Below are positions 27,417 through 34,647 of a stretch of DNA of 64,000 nt, in pieces. The stretch comes from an uncultured Hyphomonas sp. (GTDB lineage Bacteria > Pseudomonadota > Alphaproteobacteria > Caulobacterales > Hyphomonadaceae). The first letter of the stretch is position 1, and each line of letters begins with the position of its first letter. The notes under the pieces were generated by a model. The model had not been told where the DNA came from. It saw nothing but the letters and a program-made list of their open reading frames with translations, and searched no databases. The stretch is from the NCBI RefSeq assembly GCF_963677035.1, contig NZ_OY781472.1, positions 3,377,658-3,441,657 of the forward strand, read 5' to 3'. The position numbers and the translations under genes are program-made.

Positions 27417-28544
27417 TTGATAGAAACCGAAGCCATCGTAATCGGAGCCGGCGCGGTCGGGCTTGCCTGCGCCGCCGCGCTTGCGAGGACCGGAAAAGAG
27501 ACGCTCGTACTGGAAAGCGCGCTCGGCATCGGAACCGGCACCTCGGCCCGCAACAGCGAAGTGATCCACGCCGGCCTTTACTATCCCACAGGCTCTTTGC
27601 GCCATCGGATGTGCGTTGCAGGCCGCCGGCAACTCTACCAATGGATGGAGGAACGTGGCGTCCCTCACCGGAAGACGGGCAAGCTGATTGTCGGAACCTC
27701 AGACACGCAGATTCCCCGGATGCATACCCTGTTCGATCAGGGCACACGGAACGGCGTGGAAGGCCTCCATTTCCTGACCGGTCCGGACGCCATGGCGCTT
27801 GAGCCAAACCTGACATGCACAGCGGCAGTCCTGTCAGAAGAAACCGGCATTCTCGACAGCCACGCTTACATGCTCTCCCTGCAGGGTGATCTTGAGGATC
27901 ATGGTGGAACGGTTGTCCTCGGCGCCCCCGTGGAGACGGCCGAGATCCTTCCCGACGGACGCTTCCGTCTGAATGTGGGCGGGGCCGAACCAACGCACAT
28001 CATCACCAGAACTCTGGTCAACAGCGCCGGTCTCCATGCCGTGCGGATCGCAAAGCAAATGGCAGGCTATCAGCCCAGTCTCATTCCATTCTTCACGCTG
28101 GCAAAGGGCAACTATTTCAGTTGTCAGGCAAAGACGGCTTTCGAGCGGCTGATCTATCCAGCACCCGTAGAAGGCGGCCTTGGCGTACATGTGACGCTGG
28201 ACCTTAGCGGACGCATGCGCCTGGGCCCGGATGTCGAATGGCTCGGGCATGATGACCCCGACCAGATTGACTATACTGTCGACCTCGGCCGGGCGGCGGA
28301 ATTCTATGATGCCGTCCGCCAGTACTGGCCAGGCTTGCCTGATGGCGCGATCGCCGCAGACTATTCGGGATGCCGTCCCAAGCTGTCAGCCCCTGGCGAG
28401 CCGGCGGCCGATTTCAGGATTGATGGTCCGGAATTTCACGGTCACTCCGGACTGGTGCTTCTGTTCGGGATCGAGTCCCCGGGGCTGACCAGCTCTTTGG
28501 CCATCGCCAAAGAGGTTGCCGGCCGATTGTCCGGGAGTACCTGA
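27417..28544 (+). CDS. FAD-dependent oxidoreductase, L-2-hydroxyglutarate oxidase-like
   Basis: A 375-residue DAO-family flavoprotein. The FAD-binding GxGxxG is seen in AIVIGAGAVGLACA, followed by the VLES acidic end of strand 2 and TSARNSEVIHAGLYYPTGSLR, which is characteristic of L-2-hydroxyglutarate dehydrogenase/oxidase relatives. The C-terminus LLFGIESPGLTSSLAIA is the second FAD contact. It would oxidise a 2-hydroxy acid and pass electrons to oxygen or quinone; the substrate is inferred. The start codon is TTG 27417 with GAAGG about 10 nt upstream. Neighbours are glycosyltransferases and a PilZ gene, with no obvious metabolic partner. Confidence 0.86.
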   Translation: MIETEAIVIGAGAVGLACAAALARTGKETLVLESALGIGTGTSARNSEVIHAGLYYPTGSLRHRMCVAGRRQLYQWMEERGVPHRKTGKLIVGTSDTQIPRMHTLFDQGTRNGVEGLHFLTGPDAMALEPNLTCTAAVLSEETGILDSHAYMLSLQGDLEDHGGTVVLGAPVETAEILPDGRFRLNVGGAEPTHIITRTLVNSAGLHAVRIAKQMAGYQPSLIPFFTLAKGNYFSCQAKTAFERLIYPAPVEGGLGVHVTLDLSGRMRLGPDVEWLGHDDPDQIDYTVDLGRAAEFYDAVRQYWPGLPDGAIAADYSGCRPKLSAPGEPAADFRIDGPEFHGHSGLVLLFGIESPGLTSSLAIAKEVAGRLSGST

Positions 28545-28606
28545 CATTTTTCCGAACCATTCGGCGACCTTGCGCATAGAAGCGGTAACCAGACGCCGGA
28601 CTTATC

Positions 28607-28888
28607 ATGACAACAACCGACTTCCGCCGCAGCTTTCGGCGGCACCAAACAGCCCGTGAAACCCGCTTGCGGCCGAAGGGTTACCGAACCTGGATCCAGA
28701 CCTCCATGCTTGACTGGTCTGCAGCGGGCGCAAGCCTTTCGGACCCGGGATATGAAATTCCCCTTGGCGAGGCTGTACTGGCCATTTCTCCCGTGGACGG
28801 CACCAGCGACATACAGCTTTCATGCGAAGTCATCTGGAAAAAAGAGGACAAAATCGGCCTCAAACTGCTCGGCCCCGTGAACCACTGA
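28607..28888 (+). CDS. PilZ-domain-like protein (putative c-di-GMP receptor)
   Basis: A 93-residue protein that looks like a stand-alone PilZ domain. An Arg-rich N-terminus (RRHQTARETRLRP) resembles the RxxxR c-di-GMP loop, though spacing is not canonical, and MLDWSAAGASL fits the second motif (D/N)xSxxG. The strand pattern ending VIWKKEDKIGLKLLG also fits PilZ. If functional it would couple cyclic di-GMP to a neighbouring envelope process, plausibly polysaccharide synthesis. The ATG at 28607 has only a weak ribosome binding site. Assignment is moderate because the first motif is degenerate. Confidence 0.65.
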   Translation: MTTTDFRRSFRRHQTARETRLRPKGYRTWIQTSMLDWSAAGASLSDPGYEIPLGEAVLAISPVDGTSDIQLSCEVIWKKEDKIGLKLLGPVNH

Positions 28889-28952
28889 AGCCGGAACGCG
28901 CCGGCTGGCGGTGAACTTGCATTGGCGAGGGACGAGAACAGCCCTAACACCG

Positions 28953-30197
28953 ATGCCGATGACACATACTTCCAAGACCATGACCTTGCTGGTTCAGCGC
29001 CAACTGGACGCCATTACCACCGGCAATGGCGCTTTCCTGGAAACGTTCCTGCGCACGGCAAAAGCCGCTGGCTTCCGCGTGCGGATCGTTTTTGCCCCAT
29101 GGCACGCATTCGGAAACCGCCCTTTCGCTTCAATTCATCCGCGCCTGCGCGCCCTCATTGATGAGGTCGTGTGGGAAGGCGCGGTAGAAGCCGGTGGGCG
29201 CTACTGGTCCATCTCCCCCCGCATCTGGGTACGTTTCGGTGTGCGGCTGGTCCACGAATTGATGCGGCGTGCGGGCATGAAAGTGCAATGGCGCAACTAT
29301 TTCGGCCGTCCCATGTCTTCGGCAGAGGTCGCTCGCATGGGCCGGGCAGCCGATCGTGAACCGGCAGACCTGACCATCGCCGAATACAGTTCTGTCGGCC
29401 CGGTGCTGGACCAACTCAGGCAACCGACACGCAAGGGCGTGTTTGTGCATGATGTCCTCTGGATGCGAGCCCAGCGCTATCGCGAAAAGGGTCTCGAATT
29501 CGATTTCTATGAAACCAATGAGGCAGAAGAGTGCGGCTGGGTGAAGTCAGCGGACTTCTTCGTTCATGCCTCCGCCAACGAAATGGCGTTCTTTCCTCCG
29601 AAGTTTCCCGCCGAGCACGCCGTCTGGCTGCGCCCTGTCCCGCCCGAGTTTGGCACGATACCGTCAGAGGGCAAACCACAAGTCGTCTTCCTCGGCACGA
29701 CCCATGCCGGTAATGTCGATGCTCTGAATCACTTCCTGGAAGACATCTGGCCGATCATCCTCAAACGGCAGCCAGATGCAGAACTGAAAGTCGCCGGGAG
29801 TGTCGGGGATGCCATCGCCCCCTCCCTGAAGAAATCGCCTAACATGACCCTGCTCGGCCGCGTCGAAAAACTGGAAGATATTGGGGGTTCCCACGCCATC
29901 GGCATCGCGCCAACGCGCCTCGCAACGGGTGTGAGTATCAAGGTAGCGGAATACCTGATGCTCGGCATGCCGGTTGTTGCCTATCCGCTCGCCATGGAGG
30001 GGTTCGGCGGCCGGCTCGACGGGATGGTGGATATTGCCGAAACGCCCGACGCCTTCGCCAACACTGTCGTTCGTCTGCTGAATGATGCGGAAGAACGCCA
30101 GAAACTGTCTGACGGCGCCCCGGCCCGAACCCGCGAAATCCTGTCCAATCAGGAAGTCGCCGATTTCCTCAACGCAGAAGCGGCGCTGAACCCCTGA
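28953..30197 (+). CDS. Family 4-type glycosyltransferase (GT-B)
   Basis: A 414-residue glycosyltransferase. The N-terminal domain (TLLVQRQLDAITTGNGAFLETFL) is followed by a C-terminal donor domain with VVFLGTTHAGNVDALNHFLEDIW, ELKVAGSVGD, and GVSIKVAEYLMLGMPVVAYPLAMEG, the classical GT4 segment where the sugar nucleotide binds. There is no signal or membrane helix. The start is uncertain: ATG 28953, 28959 and 28980 and GTG 28911 are all in frame and none has a good ribosome binding site. It probably belongs to the envelope polysaccharide group at 15231-27206. Confidence 0.83.
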   Translation: MPMTHTSKTMTLLVQRQLDAITTGNGAFLETFLRTAKAAGFRVRIVFAPWHAFGNRPFASIHPRLRALIDEVVWEGAVEAGGRYWSISPRIWVRFGVRLVHELMRRAGMKVQWRNYFGRPMSSAEVARMGRAADREPADLTIAEYSSVGPVLDQLRQPTRKGVFVHDVLWMRAQRYREKGLEFDFYETNEAEECGWVKSADFFVHASANEMAFFPPKFPAEHAVWLRPVPPEFGTIPSEGKPQVVFLGTTHAGNVDALNHFLEDIWPIILKRQPDAELKVAGSVGDAIAPSLKKSPNMTLLGRVEKLEDIGGSHAIGIAPTRLATGVSIKVAEYLMLGMPVVAYPLAMEGFGGRLDGMVDIAETPDAFANTVVRLLNDAEERQKLSDGAPARTREILSNQEVADFLNAEAALNP

Positions 30198-30200
30198 CTC

Positions 30201-30235
30201 CAAAAGAAACGGGGGACCGCCGAAACGATCCCCCG
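30201..30235 (-). terminator. Rho-independent terminator for the acyl-CoA dehydrogenase operon
   Basis: On the minus strand CGGGGGATCG pairs with CGGTCCCCCG around a TTTCGG loop, then runs into a T-rich tail (TTTCTTTTGG). It lies 27 nt beyond the stop codon of the 30262 gene and also separates the convergent glycosyltransferase gene. Confidence 0.8.
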
Positions 30236-30261
30236 CCACAATTGCCATTCTGTCAGCTGGC

Positions 30262-31416
30262 TTATTCAGCCGCTGCCGGAAGCTCGCTGGCGGACAGGTC
30301 CGTATAGCGCTTCAGGTGATGATCCACATTGCCGAATTCGGAGTCGATCATGGTCAGGCGCTTGAAGTAGTGGCCGACGGCCAGTTCGTCCGTCATGCCC
30401 ATACCGCCATGGATCTGGATCGACTGCTGGCCAACAAAGCGGCCGCCCTGGCCGATGCGCACCTTGGCAGCCGAAGCGGCCTTTTTGCGGGTCACTTCGT
30501 CTTCGCCGAGCTTCAGCGTGGCCATATAGGTCATGGAAACCGACTGTTCGTACTCCATGAACATGTCGACCATGCGGTGCTGCAGCACCTGGAACTTGCC
30601 GATCGGCGTGCCGAACTGCTTGCGCTGGCGTGAGTATTCAACCGTCATCTCGTGCGCGACTTTCATCGCACCGCAGGCCTCTGCGCAGAGCGCAGCAATT
30701 GCTTCATCCGACACGAGTTCGATCAACGGCAGGCCGTTGTCGACTTCGCCGATCACCGCTTCTGCGCCGACAGCGACGTTTTCGAAATAGACTTCCGAAG
30801 CCCGGCGGCCATCGACCGTCGGATAGTCACGCGTGGACACACCCGCCGCCGACTTGTCGACCACGAACACCGTGACGCCTTTGGCATCGCGGCGGCCGCC
30901 GGACGTGCGGGCGGTAACGATCAGGTGGGTCGCCCATGGCGCACCGAGCACCACGGCCTTGTGGCCATTGATGACAAAGCCTTCGCCATCTTTCCTCGCG
31001 GTGGTCTCAAGGTCAGCCAGATTGTACCGGCCGCGCGGTTCGGCATAAGCGAAAGCGAAGATCGTCTCGCCCGACATGATGCCGGACAGATACTCTTCCT
31101 TTTGAGCATCCGTGCCGCGCTTCACGAAGCCGCCGCCACACACAACACTCGGCACATACGGCTCGACCACGAGGCCTTTGCCGAACTCTTCCATGACAAC
31201 CATGGCATCGATCGGACCGCCGCCAAGGCCGCCGTCTTCCTCGCTGAACGGCGCCATCATCAGGCCCAGTTCAGCAAACTGCATCCACATGTCCTTACGC
31301 CAGCCTTCCGCCGAAGCGACCACCTTGCGGCGGGTCTCGAAGTCGTACTGGTCGCGGATCATCTTCGCGAGGCTGTCGCGAAGCATTCCCTGTTCTTCAG
31401 TGAAATTAAAATCCAT
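30262..31416 (-). CDS. Acyl-CoA dehydrogenase (small type, with RxQFG FAD contact)
   Basis: A 384-residue flavoprotein. It has the N-terminal helical domain (MDFNFTEEQGMLRDSL), the middle beta domain around FAYAEPRGRYNLADL, and the C-terminal domain with YSRQRKQFGTPIGKFQVLQHRMVDM, which supplies the FAD contact across the subunit interface, then IQIHGGMGMTDELAVG. It resembles the ChsE1/FadE28-like partner subunits of heteromeric dehydrogenases. The gene directly follows the complementary larger type (28 nt gap), so the two products probably form an alpha2-beta2 enzyme for a bulky or branched acyl-CoA. GAGAGGAAA precedes the ATG. Confidence 0.9.
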   Translation of the reverse strand: MDFNFTEEQGMLRDSLAKMIRDQYDFETRRKVVASAEGWRKDMWMQFAELGLMMAPFSEEDGGLGGGPIDAMVVMEEFGKGLVVEPYVPSVVCGGGFVKRGTDAQKEEYLSGIMSGETIFAFAYAEPRGRYNLADLETTARKDGEGFVINGHKAVVLGAPWATHLIVTARTSGGRRDAKGVTVFVVDKSAAGVSTRDYPTVDGRRASEVYFENVAVGAEAVIGEVDNGLPLIELVSDEAIAALCAEACGAMKVAHEMTVEYSRQRKQFGTPIGKFQVLQHRMVDMFMEYEQSVSMTYMATLKLGEDEVTRKKAASAAKVRIGQGGRFVGQQSIQIHGGMGMTDELAVGHYFKRLTMIDSEFGNVDHHLKRYTDLSASELPAAAE

Positions 31417-31444
31417 TTGAGTCGTTTCCTCTCTGGCCTCGGGC

Positions 31445-32635
31445 TTAAAGGCCCAGGATCATTTTCGTGATGATGTTGCGCTGAATTTCATTGGAGCCGC
31501 CGTAGATCGACGTCTTCCGCATGTTGAAATACGTCTCGGCAGCATAATCCGCATAATCCGGACCGATGCCGGCACCATTCCCGGTGGCTTCCATGCCATA
31601 GGCATACGGCGCACCGTAGTGATTGACGGCTTCCAGTGTGAGTTCCGTCAGGCGCTGCTGCACCTCGGTGCCCTTCACCTTCAGGATCGAGCTTTCCGGC
31701 CCCGGGCCCTTGCCGGCGGCTTCCGAAGCCAGCGTCCGGAGTTCCGTGAACTCAAGCGCCGTCAGATCGATCTCAAGCTGGCTGATCTTGCGCGCGAATT
31801 CCGGCGTTTCGATCAGCGGCGTGCCATCCACAGTTTCCTGGGTGGCAATGTCGCGCAGACGCTCAATACCACGCTTGGAGCGTGCCACACCTGCGATGCC
31901 GGAACGTTCGTGCGCGAGCAGGAATTTGGCGTAGGTCCAACCCTTGTTCTCTTCACCAACCAGGTTCTCGACCGGAACGCGGACATCCGTCAGCCAGGTC
32001 TCGTTCACTTCATGCGTGCCGTCGATCAGTTTGATCGGACGGACTTCGATACCGGGGGTCTTCATGTCGACGAGAATGAACGAAATGCCTTCCTGGGCTT
32101 TTGCGCTCGGATCCGTACGGCAGAGGAAGAAGCCCCAATCGGCATGCTGTGCCAGCGTGGTCCAGGTCTTCTGCCCGTTAATGACATAGTGATCGCCATC
32201 GCGGACCGCGGTGGTCTTGACGCTCGCAAGGTCGGAACCGGCGCCCGGCTCAGAATACCCTTGGCACCACCACACGTCGCCGGAGCGGATGCCCGGCAGG
32301 TGCTGGGCCTTCTGCTCTTCATTGCCAAAGGTGTAGATCACCGGGCCAACCATTGAGACGCCGAACGGCAGCGGCATGACCGCGTCCATGCGCGCATTCT
32401 CTTCGCCCCAGATATATTTCTGGGTCGAAGTCCAGCCCGTGCCGCCATACTTCTCCGGCCATGCCGGTACAGACCAGCCTTTTTTGCCGAGAACCTTGTG
32501 CCAGGCGAGGAATTGCTCGCGGCTCAGGTCTTCGCGGGTGCCGGCACCAACCAGCTCCTTGGGATAATTCTCTTCGATGAAAGTACGAACTTCCTTACGG
32601 AATTCGATCTCTTCAGGTGAAAACTCCAGATTCAT
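31445..32635 (-). CDS. Acyl-CoA dehydrogenase (large, ChsE2-like type lacking RxQFG)
   Basis: A 396-residue flavoprotein. WWCQGYSEPGAGSDLASV and GQKTWTTLAQHADWG are the substrate/FAD motifs; NKGWTYAKFLLAHERSG holds the probable catalytic glutamate. The SxRxQFG FAD contact of ordinary homotetrameric enzymes is missing and is instead present in the following 30262 gene, so the pair is expected to be obligately heteromeric. GGAGGA lies about 8 nt before the ATG. The upstream 133 nt contain an ACGT-rich repeat that may be a regulator site. Substrate unknown; steroid side chain, bile acid or branched-chain degradation are candidates by family. Confidence 0.91.
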   Translation of the reverse strand: MNLEFSPEEIEFRKEVRTFIEENYPKELVGAGTREDLSREQFLAWHKVLGKKGWSVPAWPEKYGGTGWTSTQKYIWGEENARMDAVMPLPFGVSMVGPVIYTFGNEEQKAQHLPGIRSGDVWWCQGYSEPGAGSDLASVKTTAVRDGDHYVINGQKTWTTLAQHADWGFFLCRTDPSAKAQEGISFILVDMKTPGIEVRPIKLIDGTHEVNETWLTDVRVPVENLVGEENKGWTYAKFLLAHERSGIAGVARSKRGIERLRDIATQETVDGTPLIETPEFARKISQLEIDLTALEFTELRTLASEAAGKGPGPESSILKVKGTEVQQRLTELTLEAVNHYGAPYAYGMEATGNGAGIGPDYADYAAETYFNMRKTSIYGGSNEIQRNIITKMILGL

Positions 32636-32713
32636 TACGTGCTCCTCCGAAACGGTCTGATCCTGCTGACCGCCACTCGCTCTGTATGTCAGTCATTTGT
32701 ATCGGCTGGCAAG

Positions 32714-32736
32714 GTGACGCGAACGTCAACGTAAAC
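32714..32736. promoter_or_regulatory. ACGT-rich repeat upstream of the acyl-CoA dehydrogenase pair
   Basis: The sequence contains TGACG-CGAA-CGTCA overlapping ACGT-CA-ACGT followed by AAAC, about 80-100 nt before the dehydrogenase start at 32635. ACGT-rich repeats of this sort are recalled as sites of MerR-type regulators (such as LiuR) of acyl-CoA catabolism. The match is by eye only and no regulator gene is adjacent. Confidence 0.3.
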
Positions 32737-32768
32737 TAACTCGCCGATAAGTCGCAGATGCCCTCGCG

Positions 32769-33788
32769 TCAGGTCGACGCCGGTTCCGCGATAAAGGGCG
32801 CACAGGCCGTTTTCAGCAGGCCAATTGCCGAGACAGACCCCAATCCACCGCCTGTCTGAAATTCCATCTGCATCAGCGGTTTCAGGCCCAAACGCTCCAA
32901 TGCGGCCTCATGTGCCGGCCGGCGCGTGATGTGTGACGCCAGGCAATGGCTGATCGCTGTCGGATCGATAGCATGGACAACGCCGGCAGCGATCGTCGTT
33001 GCAAACCCGTCCAGGACGACCGGAATTCCCTGATGCCGGGCCGCGACGATCGCGCCGACACAGGCGGCCAGCTCCCGGCCACCGAGGCACCGCAAAGCCT
33101 CCAGCGGATCAGACAGATGTCCGCGGTGGAGGGTCAGCGCCCGACTGACAAGATCGATGCGCTTGCGGGAAAGGATGGCAGGCGTCTGGCTGCTGGGGCG
33201 CACCCAATAGTCCGGCGATCCGCCATAAAGGGCGCAAGCCACAGCCGCGGCAGCCGTTCCGACCCCTGCGCCGGCCACGGCAAGTGCCAGCAAATCCGGC
33301 TGGTCCTCTGTCGCCTCGAACCCATAAGCGATGGTTGCCGCACATTCCTTTTCGGACATGGCCGCCGTCTCGGCGATGCTCGGAGTCGGCTTGTCGAGCG
33401 CCAGTTCAAAGATACGGATGGCTGCGCCAGCCTGCGTTGCAATCGCGGACAGGGGCGCGCGGCCTTCCCGCAACGCACTCACATGTGCCAGCGTGTCCTG
33501 ATTGGAAGACATGGATACGCCTTCCTCAACGAGGCCGTGAGACCCGGCAAAAATGGCCAGCGTCGGCTTTTCGATGCGTGGGGGATACCGGTTCTGCCAA
33601 TTGGCCAGCCATTCGGCCGCCTCACCAAGGCGCCCAAAATCCCCTTCCCGCCCCATTTCGAGCAGGGCTTCCTGAACCTGTTTACCAGGTTCAGTTGACG
33701 CAGATGGCGCACTCAGAATGAGCGCACGTACATCCGCCAGAGGCGAGCCTTCGCGAACGGGTTCGGGCACGATGATATACTCCTGCAT
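32769..33788 (-). CDS. CobT-family (nicotinate-nucleotide:DMB phosphoribosyltransferase-like) protein lacking catalytic residues
   Basis: A 339-residue protein with the whole CobT outline: FAGSHGLVEEGVS near residue 80, DPLEALRCLGGRELA near 227, VVLDGFATT near 257, and LERLGLKPLMQM near 298. CobT makes alpha-ribazole phosphate for the lower ligand of cobalamin. However, the two glutamates used in Salmonella CobT appear replaced: the GEMGIGNTT region reads VAGAGVGTA (Glu174 position is Val171) and the LGEGTGA region reads TGGGLGS (Glu317 position is Gly314). The RGTG segment is also gone. It may be a divergent paralogue with another role. ATG 33788 follows AAGTGGA. No other cobalamin gene is nearby, although MetH in this window uses B12. 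Confidence 0.8.
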   Translation of the reverse strand: MQEYIIVPEPVREGSPLADVRALILSAPSASTEPGKQVQEALLEMGREGDFGRLGEAAEWLANWQNRYPPRIEKPTLAIFAGSHGLVEEGVSMSSNQDTLAHVSALREGRAPLSAIATQAGAAIRIFELALDKPTPSIAETAAMSEKECAATIAYGFEATEDQPDLLALAVAGAGVGTAAAAVACALYGGSPDYWVRPSSQTPAILSRKRIDLVSRALTLHRGHLSDPLEALRCLGGRELAACVGAIVAARHQGIPVVLDGFATTIAAGVVHAIDPTAISHCLASHITRRPAHEAALERLGLKPLMQMEFQTGGGLGSVSAIGLLKTACAPFIAEPAST

Positions 33789-33908
33789 TCCACTTGCGCG
33801 TTTCAGACGCCATATTAACAGGTTACAGGGTGGCTGCACGACAAGGATTTGTTACCCTGCCGCTGATACACTCCGCCCCGCAACCCTCACTGGATACAGG
33901 GTATATTG

Positions 33909-34103
33909 ATGTCTCGTGAACCCATAAAGACTCCTTGCATCCAGGTATGTGCAGTTGACGCTTCAACAGGCTGGTGCCTAGGTTGTGGCCGCTCTTTGAA
34001 GGAAATTGGTCAATGGGTCGCCATGGGGGAGGCTGGCCGGGACAGCGTGATTGCTGAACTGCCGGCACGTATCACCCGGCTGGAGGCTCTGGGAAAGCGC
34101 TGA
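33909..34103 (+). CDS. DUF1289 small cysteine-rich protein
   Basis: A 64-residue protein with the DUF1289 signature: TPCIQVCAVDASTGWCLGCGRSLKEI, i.e. four conserved cysteines in CxxxC and CxGC arrangement that suggest metal or Fe-S binding, followed by the typical W..M helix. Function of the family is not known to me. AGGG precedes ATG 33909. It ends 4 nt before the retropepsin-like protease gene, so the two are co-transcribed. Confidence 0.88.
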   Translation: MSREPIKTPCIQVCAVDASTGWCLGCGRSLKEIGQWVAMGEAGRDSVIAELPARITRLEALGKR

Positions 34104-34107
34104 CGCC

Positions 34108-34647
34108 ATGTATGCCAGACACGTTCTCCCCATGCTTGTAGCGGCAATGATGATTGCCGCGGCGGTCGTCTTTTTCGTCGTCCCCAAAACAGAAGCCACA
34201 GATGGTGTCACACCGGCTGCCGCGTCACTGACCAAGACCGGCGCGCCTGACATCCCTCCTCCTCCCCGCGCGAATTTTGACAAGGCCGCCATTATCAGCC
34301 GCGAAGCAGATGGCCATTACTGGACACGCGCCGACGTTCAGGGAACCGACGTCCGGTTCATGGTCGACACAGGCGCCAGCATTGTCGCACTGACATTGCA
34401 CGACGCCCAGCGCATCGGGCTCAGCCCCACCGACCTCGAATTTGATAATGAAGTCCGCACGGCGGGCGGAGTGACCAAAGGTGCCTATATCATCCTGGAC
34501 CACGTAAGAATTGGCCGGGTGGAAATGGAAGATGTCAGCGCCATGGTGCTGAAAGAAGGCCTGGAACAATCCCTTCTCGGGATGAGCTTTCTGGGCGAAC
34601 TGTATTCCTACGAATTCAAGGGCGACACGCTGATCATACGCCAGTGA
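34108..34647 (+). CDS. Retropepsin-like clan AA aspartic protease, membrane-anchored
   Basis: A 179-residue protein with an N-terminal membrane anchor (MYARHVLPMLVAAMMIAAAV) and a single retroviral-type aspartic protease domain. The active-site motif is FMVDTGASIVALT, and the flap and hydrophobic LLGMSFLG segment follow; such domains act as dimers. This corresponds to the TIGR02281-type proteins common in alphaproteobacteria, whose natural substrates are undefined. The ATG at 34108 lies 4 nt after the DUF1289 gene, with GGAAAG upstream. The 3' end overlaps the convergent pyruvate kinase gene by 14 nt. Confidence 0.88.
   Translation: MYARHVLPMLVAAMMIAAAVVFFVVPKTEATDGVTPAAASLTKTGAPDIPPPPRANFDKAAIISREADGHYWTRADVQGTDVRFMVDTGASIVALTLHDAQRIGLSPTDLEFDNEVRTAGGVTKGAYIILDHVRIGRVEMEDVSAMVLKEGLEQSLLGMSFLGELYSYEFKGDTLIIRQ

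Noticed and set aside
33789..33908. A cobalamin riboswitch before the CobT-like gene
   Set aside because: Only 120 nt separate it from the divergent DUF1289 gene and no B12-box-like sequence is visible.
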